Assembly: GCF_014197855.1 (NCBI RefSeq)
Contig: NZ_JACIGJ010000003.1
Coordinates: 310,001 to 374,000 of the forward strand
DNA from: Roseospira marina
GTDB lineage: Bacteria > Pseudomonadota > Alphaproteobacteria > Rhodospirillales > Rhodospirillaceae
Reading direction: 5' to 3'
DNA length: 64,000 nucleotides
Under the pieces are notes generated by a model, which saw only the letters and a list, made by a program, of their open reading frames with translations, was not told the origin of the DNA and made no database searches. This document shows, one piece after another, positions 62,722 through 64,000 of this stretch. The translations under genes and the position numbers were made by a program. How positions within the stretch are numbered: position 1 is the first letter of the stretch; every line of letters begins with the position of its first letter.

Positions 62722-62928
62722 ATGTCCATCGACCGCTTTGTTCTCGCGTTCGCCGGCACCGTCGTTCTCGCGACCGTGCTGATCGCCCTGTTCACCGCCC
62801 AGACCTGGGTGCTGTGGATCACGGCCTTCGTCGGCGCCAACATGCTGCAAGCCGCGTTCACCGGGTTCTGCCCGCTGGCGCTGATCCTCAAGGCGATGGG
62901 CGTGAAGCCGGGCGTGGCGTTCGGCTGA
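62722..62928 (+). CDS. DUF2892 membrane protein (second copy in window)
   Basis: This 68-residue protein has two helices and the [19 protein letters not shown] ending. It is read with the ArsR gene, 11 bases after its stop, behind GAGGAGA. The family is the membrane module of YgaP and occurs with persulfide-responsive regulators. A paralogue at 3555-3755 is controlled instead by a Crp/Fnr regulator. Confidence 0.9.
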   Translation: MSIDRFVLAFAGTVVLATVLIALFTAQTWVLWITAFVGANMLQAAFTGFCPLALILKAMGVKPGVAFG

Positions 62929-63042
62929 CGGGCACCGGGGAAGCGGGCACCGGGGCAGCGGACGCCCAAGGAGCCCCTTGGCGGGCGGCGGTCGGGCGAC
63001 TACGGTGCCGCGACCGCCCCACCCAAACCGGACCCTCATTCC

Positions 63043-63957
63043 ATGCCCGCCTCTCCCCGCGTTACGATCGTCACCGGCGCCGACGACGGCTATGCCCCGT
63101 TGGTGGAGGACCTGTTCGCCTCGGTACGGGCGCATCGGGCGCTGGACGGTATCGACCTGTCGCTGATCTCCACCGGCATGAGCCCGGCCGTGCTGGAGCG
63201 GCTGCGCCCGATGGCCCAGAACGTCGCCGATGGCGCCTGGAACATCGACGCCGCCGGCCGCCGCGCGGGGGACCGGCACTGGCTCATGGCCCGGGTCAAC
63301 AAGCTCTATACGCGCGACTATTTCCCCGGCTACGACGTCTATATCTGGATCGACGCCGACGCCTGGGTGTGCGATCCGGCCGCCATCGACTGGTTGCTGA
63401 CCGGGGTGGCGCGGTCCGGGCTGGCGGTGGGCTACGACGACACGCCGACGTCCTCCATCGGGCTCGACGTGCGCACATTCGTGGGCGGCTGGGCGCTCGG
63501 CCGCACCTACTGCATGAAGCACGCCCGCCGCGCCGGCCTGCCCGCCGACACCCTCCGCCGGCTGGCGACCGTGCGCCCGTTCAACAACGGGGTGTTCGCC
63601 CTGGCCGGGGACGCGCCGCACTGGCCGGTGATCCAGGCCAACATGAGCCGGTTGGTCCGCAAGGGCCGGATCTTCGGGTCCAATCAGATGGCCATCGTGA
63701 TGGCGGTCCACCTGGACGGCCTACCGGTCGCGATCATGCCGCACGCCTGCAATTACCTGGACGTGCCGCGCGTCAGCGCCGAGACCGGGGGCTTCGTCGA
63801 GGCCGAAATCCCGCACCGGCCGGTGGGCGTGCTCCATCTGGCCTCGCGCGACGCCATGCGGGCCGATCCGGCGGTGGAAATGGACCTGCTGGACACGGAG
63901 GGACGGACGGTCCGCCGTTCCCTGCGCTATCGCCCGGAGTATCTGGCGCGGGCCTGA
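63043..63957 (+). CDS. Glycosyltransferase, GT8-like
   Basis: This 304-residue protein has an N-terminal nucleotide-sugar fold (VTIVTGADDGYAPLVEDLFAS), a DxD motif in IWIDADAWV (D104 and D106), and FNNGVFAL and CNYLD later, as in glycogenin-like or LPS glycosyltransferases. No signal or membrane segment is present, so it should act in the cytoplasm. The sugar donor and acceptor are unknown. The last 43 bases of the window show no further gene. Confidence 0.7.
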   Translation: MPASPRVTIVTGADDGYAPLVEDLFASVRAHRALDGIDLSLISTGMSPAVLERLRPMAQNVADGAWNIDAAGRRAGDRHWLMARVNKLYTRDYFPGYDVYIWIDADAWVCDPAAIDWLLTGVARSGLAVGYDDTPTSSIGLDVRTFVGGWALGRTYCMKHARRAGLPADTLRRLATVRPFNNGVFALAGDAPHWPVIQANMSRLVRKGRIFGSNQMAIVMAVHLDGLPVAIMPHACNYLDVPRVSAETGGFVEAEIPHRPVGVLHLASRDAMRADPAVEMDLLDTEGRTVRRSLRYRPEYLARA

Positions 63958-64000
63958 GCGCGGCGCCCAGTTCTCCGTGATGGTCGCTCAGTGGATGCTG

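Overview
The window is a gene-dense, very GC-rich chromosomal segment with short intergenic gaps and mainly GTG/ATG starts behind GGAG-type ribosome sites. The gene set suggests a free-living alphaproteobacterium, probably near the Rhodospirillales: a fused indolepyruvate:ferredoxin oxidoreductase, a Crp/Fnr-DUF2892 pair, the CbiKMLQO cobalt importer, SerC beside SerA, CcmAB, LrgAB and a SqrR/BigR-type regulator. This lineage is an inference from gene content only. I see no rRNA, tRNA, CRISPR array, insertion sequence or clear prophage.

Layout. 1-4 kb: the end of a peptide ABC transporter operon (two ATPases), a GNAT acetyltransferase with a tiny downstream gene, and a Crp/Fnr regulator with a DUF2892 membrane protein. 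4-16 kb: indolepyruvate oxidoreductase, NhaA, a PuuB/DadA-like FAD oxidoreductase, a large secreted-looking 5'-nucleotidase with C-terminal repeats, a threonine-synthase-like protein that appears to have lost its PLP lysine, and ArgE. 16-20 kb: a cobalamin riboswitch followed by a complete cobalt ECF importer (DUF4198 protein, CbiM, CbiL, CbiQ, CbiO). 20.8-28.5 kb: a trehalose and glucose-phosphate cluster (beta-phosphoglucomutase, OtsB, GH65 phosphorylase, OtsA, glucokinase, inositol-monophosphatase-family enzyme) encoding both synthesis and probable phosphorolysis of a disaccharide. 28.6-33 kb: CcmAB, then SerC-SerA on the other strand. 33-41 kb: a DUF2087 protein, CBS and Usp stress proteins, LrgAB, a class-I CoA transferase, an YnjCD-type ABC pair and a nitroreductase.

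41-53 kb: YcjX with an YcjF that carries a long Pro-Glu repeat, TrkH, a ProVWX-type betaine importer, a heavy-metal-associated domain protein, and a histidine/basic amino acid importer (HisJQMP type). The potassium, proton/sodium and betaine transporters together make the window rich in osmotic and ionic homeostasis. 53-58 kb: DUF302 protein, a membrane class III nucleotide cyclase with an altered substrate residue, a membrane protein with a degenerate GGDEF domain, a membrane-anchored methyltransferase, and a translationally coupled pair of uncharacterised proteins. 58-64 kb: an RND efflux pump and adaptor divergent from an ArsR regulator whose two cysteines have the SqrR/BigR spacing, followed by a second DUF2892 protein and a glycosyltransferase.

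Recurrent regulatory architecture: several convergent gene pairs share a compact hairpin that fills the whole gap, and at least two minus-strand operons (serC, lrgA) have a hairpin overlapping the Shine-Dalgarno sequence. The strongest candidates for new biology are the lysine-less PLP-fold protein, the sulfur-sensor-linked RND pump, the altered cyclase beside the degenerate GGDEF protein, and the coupled pair at 57.1-57.9 kb.
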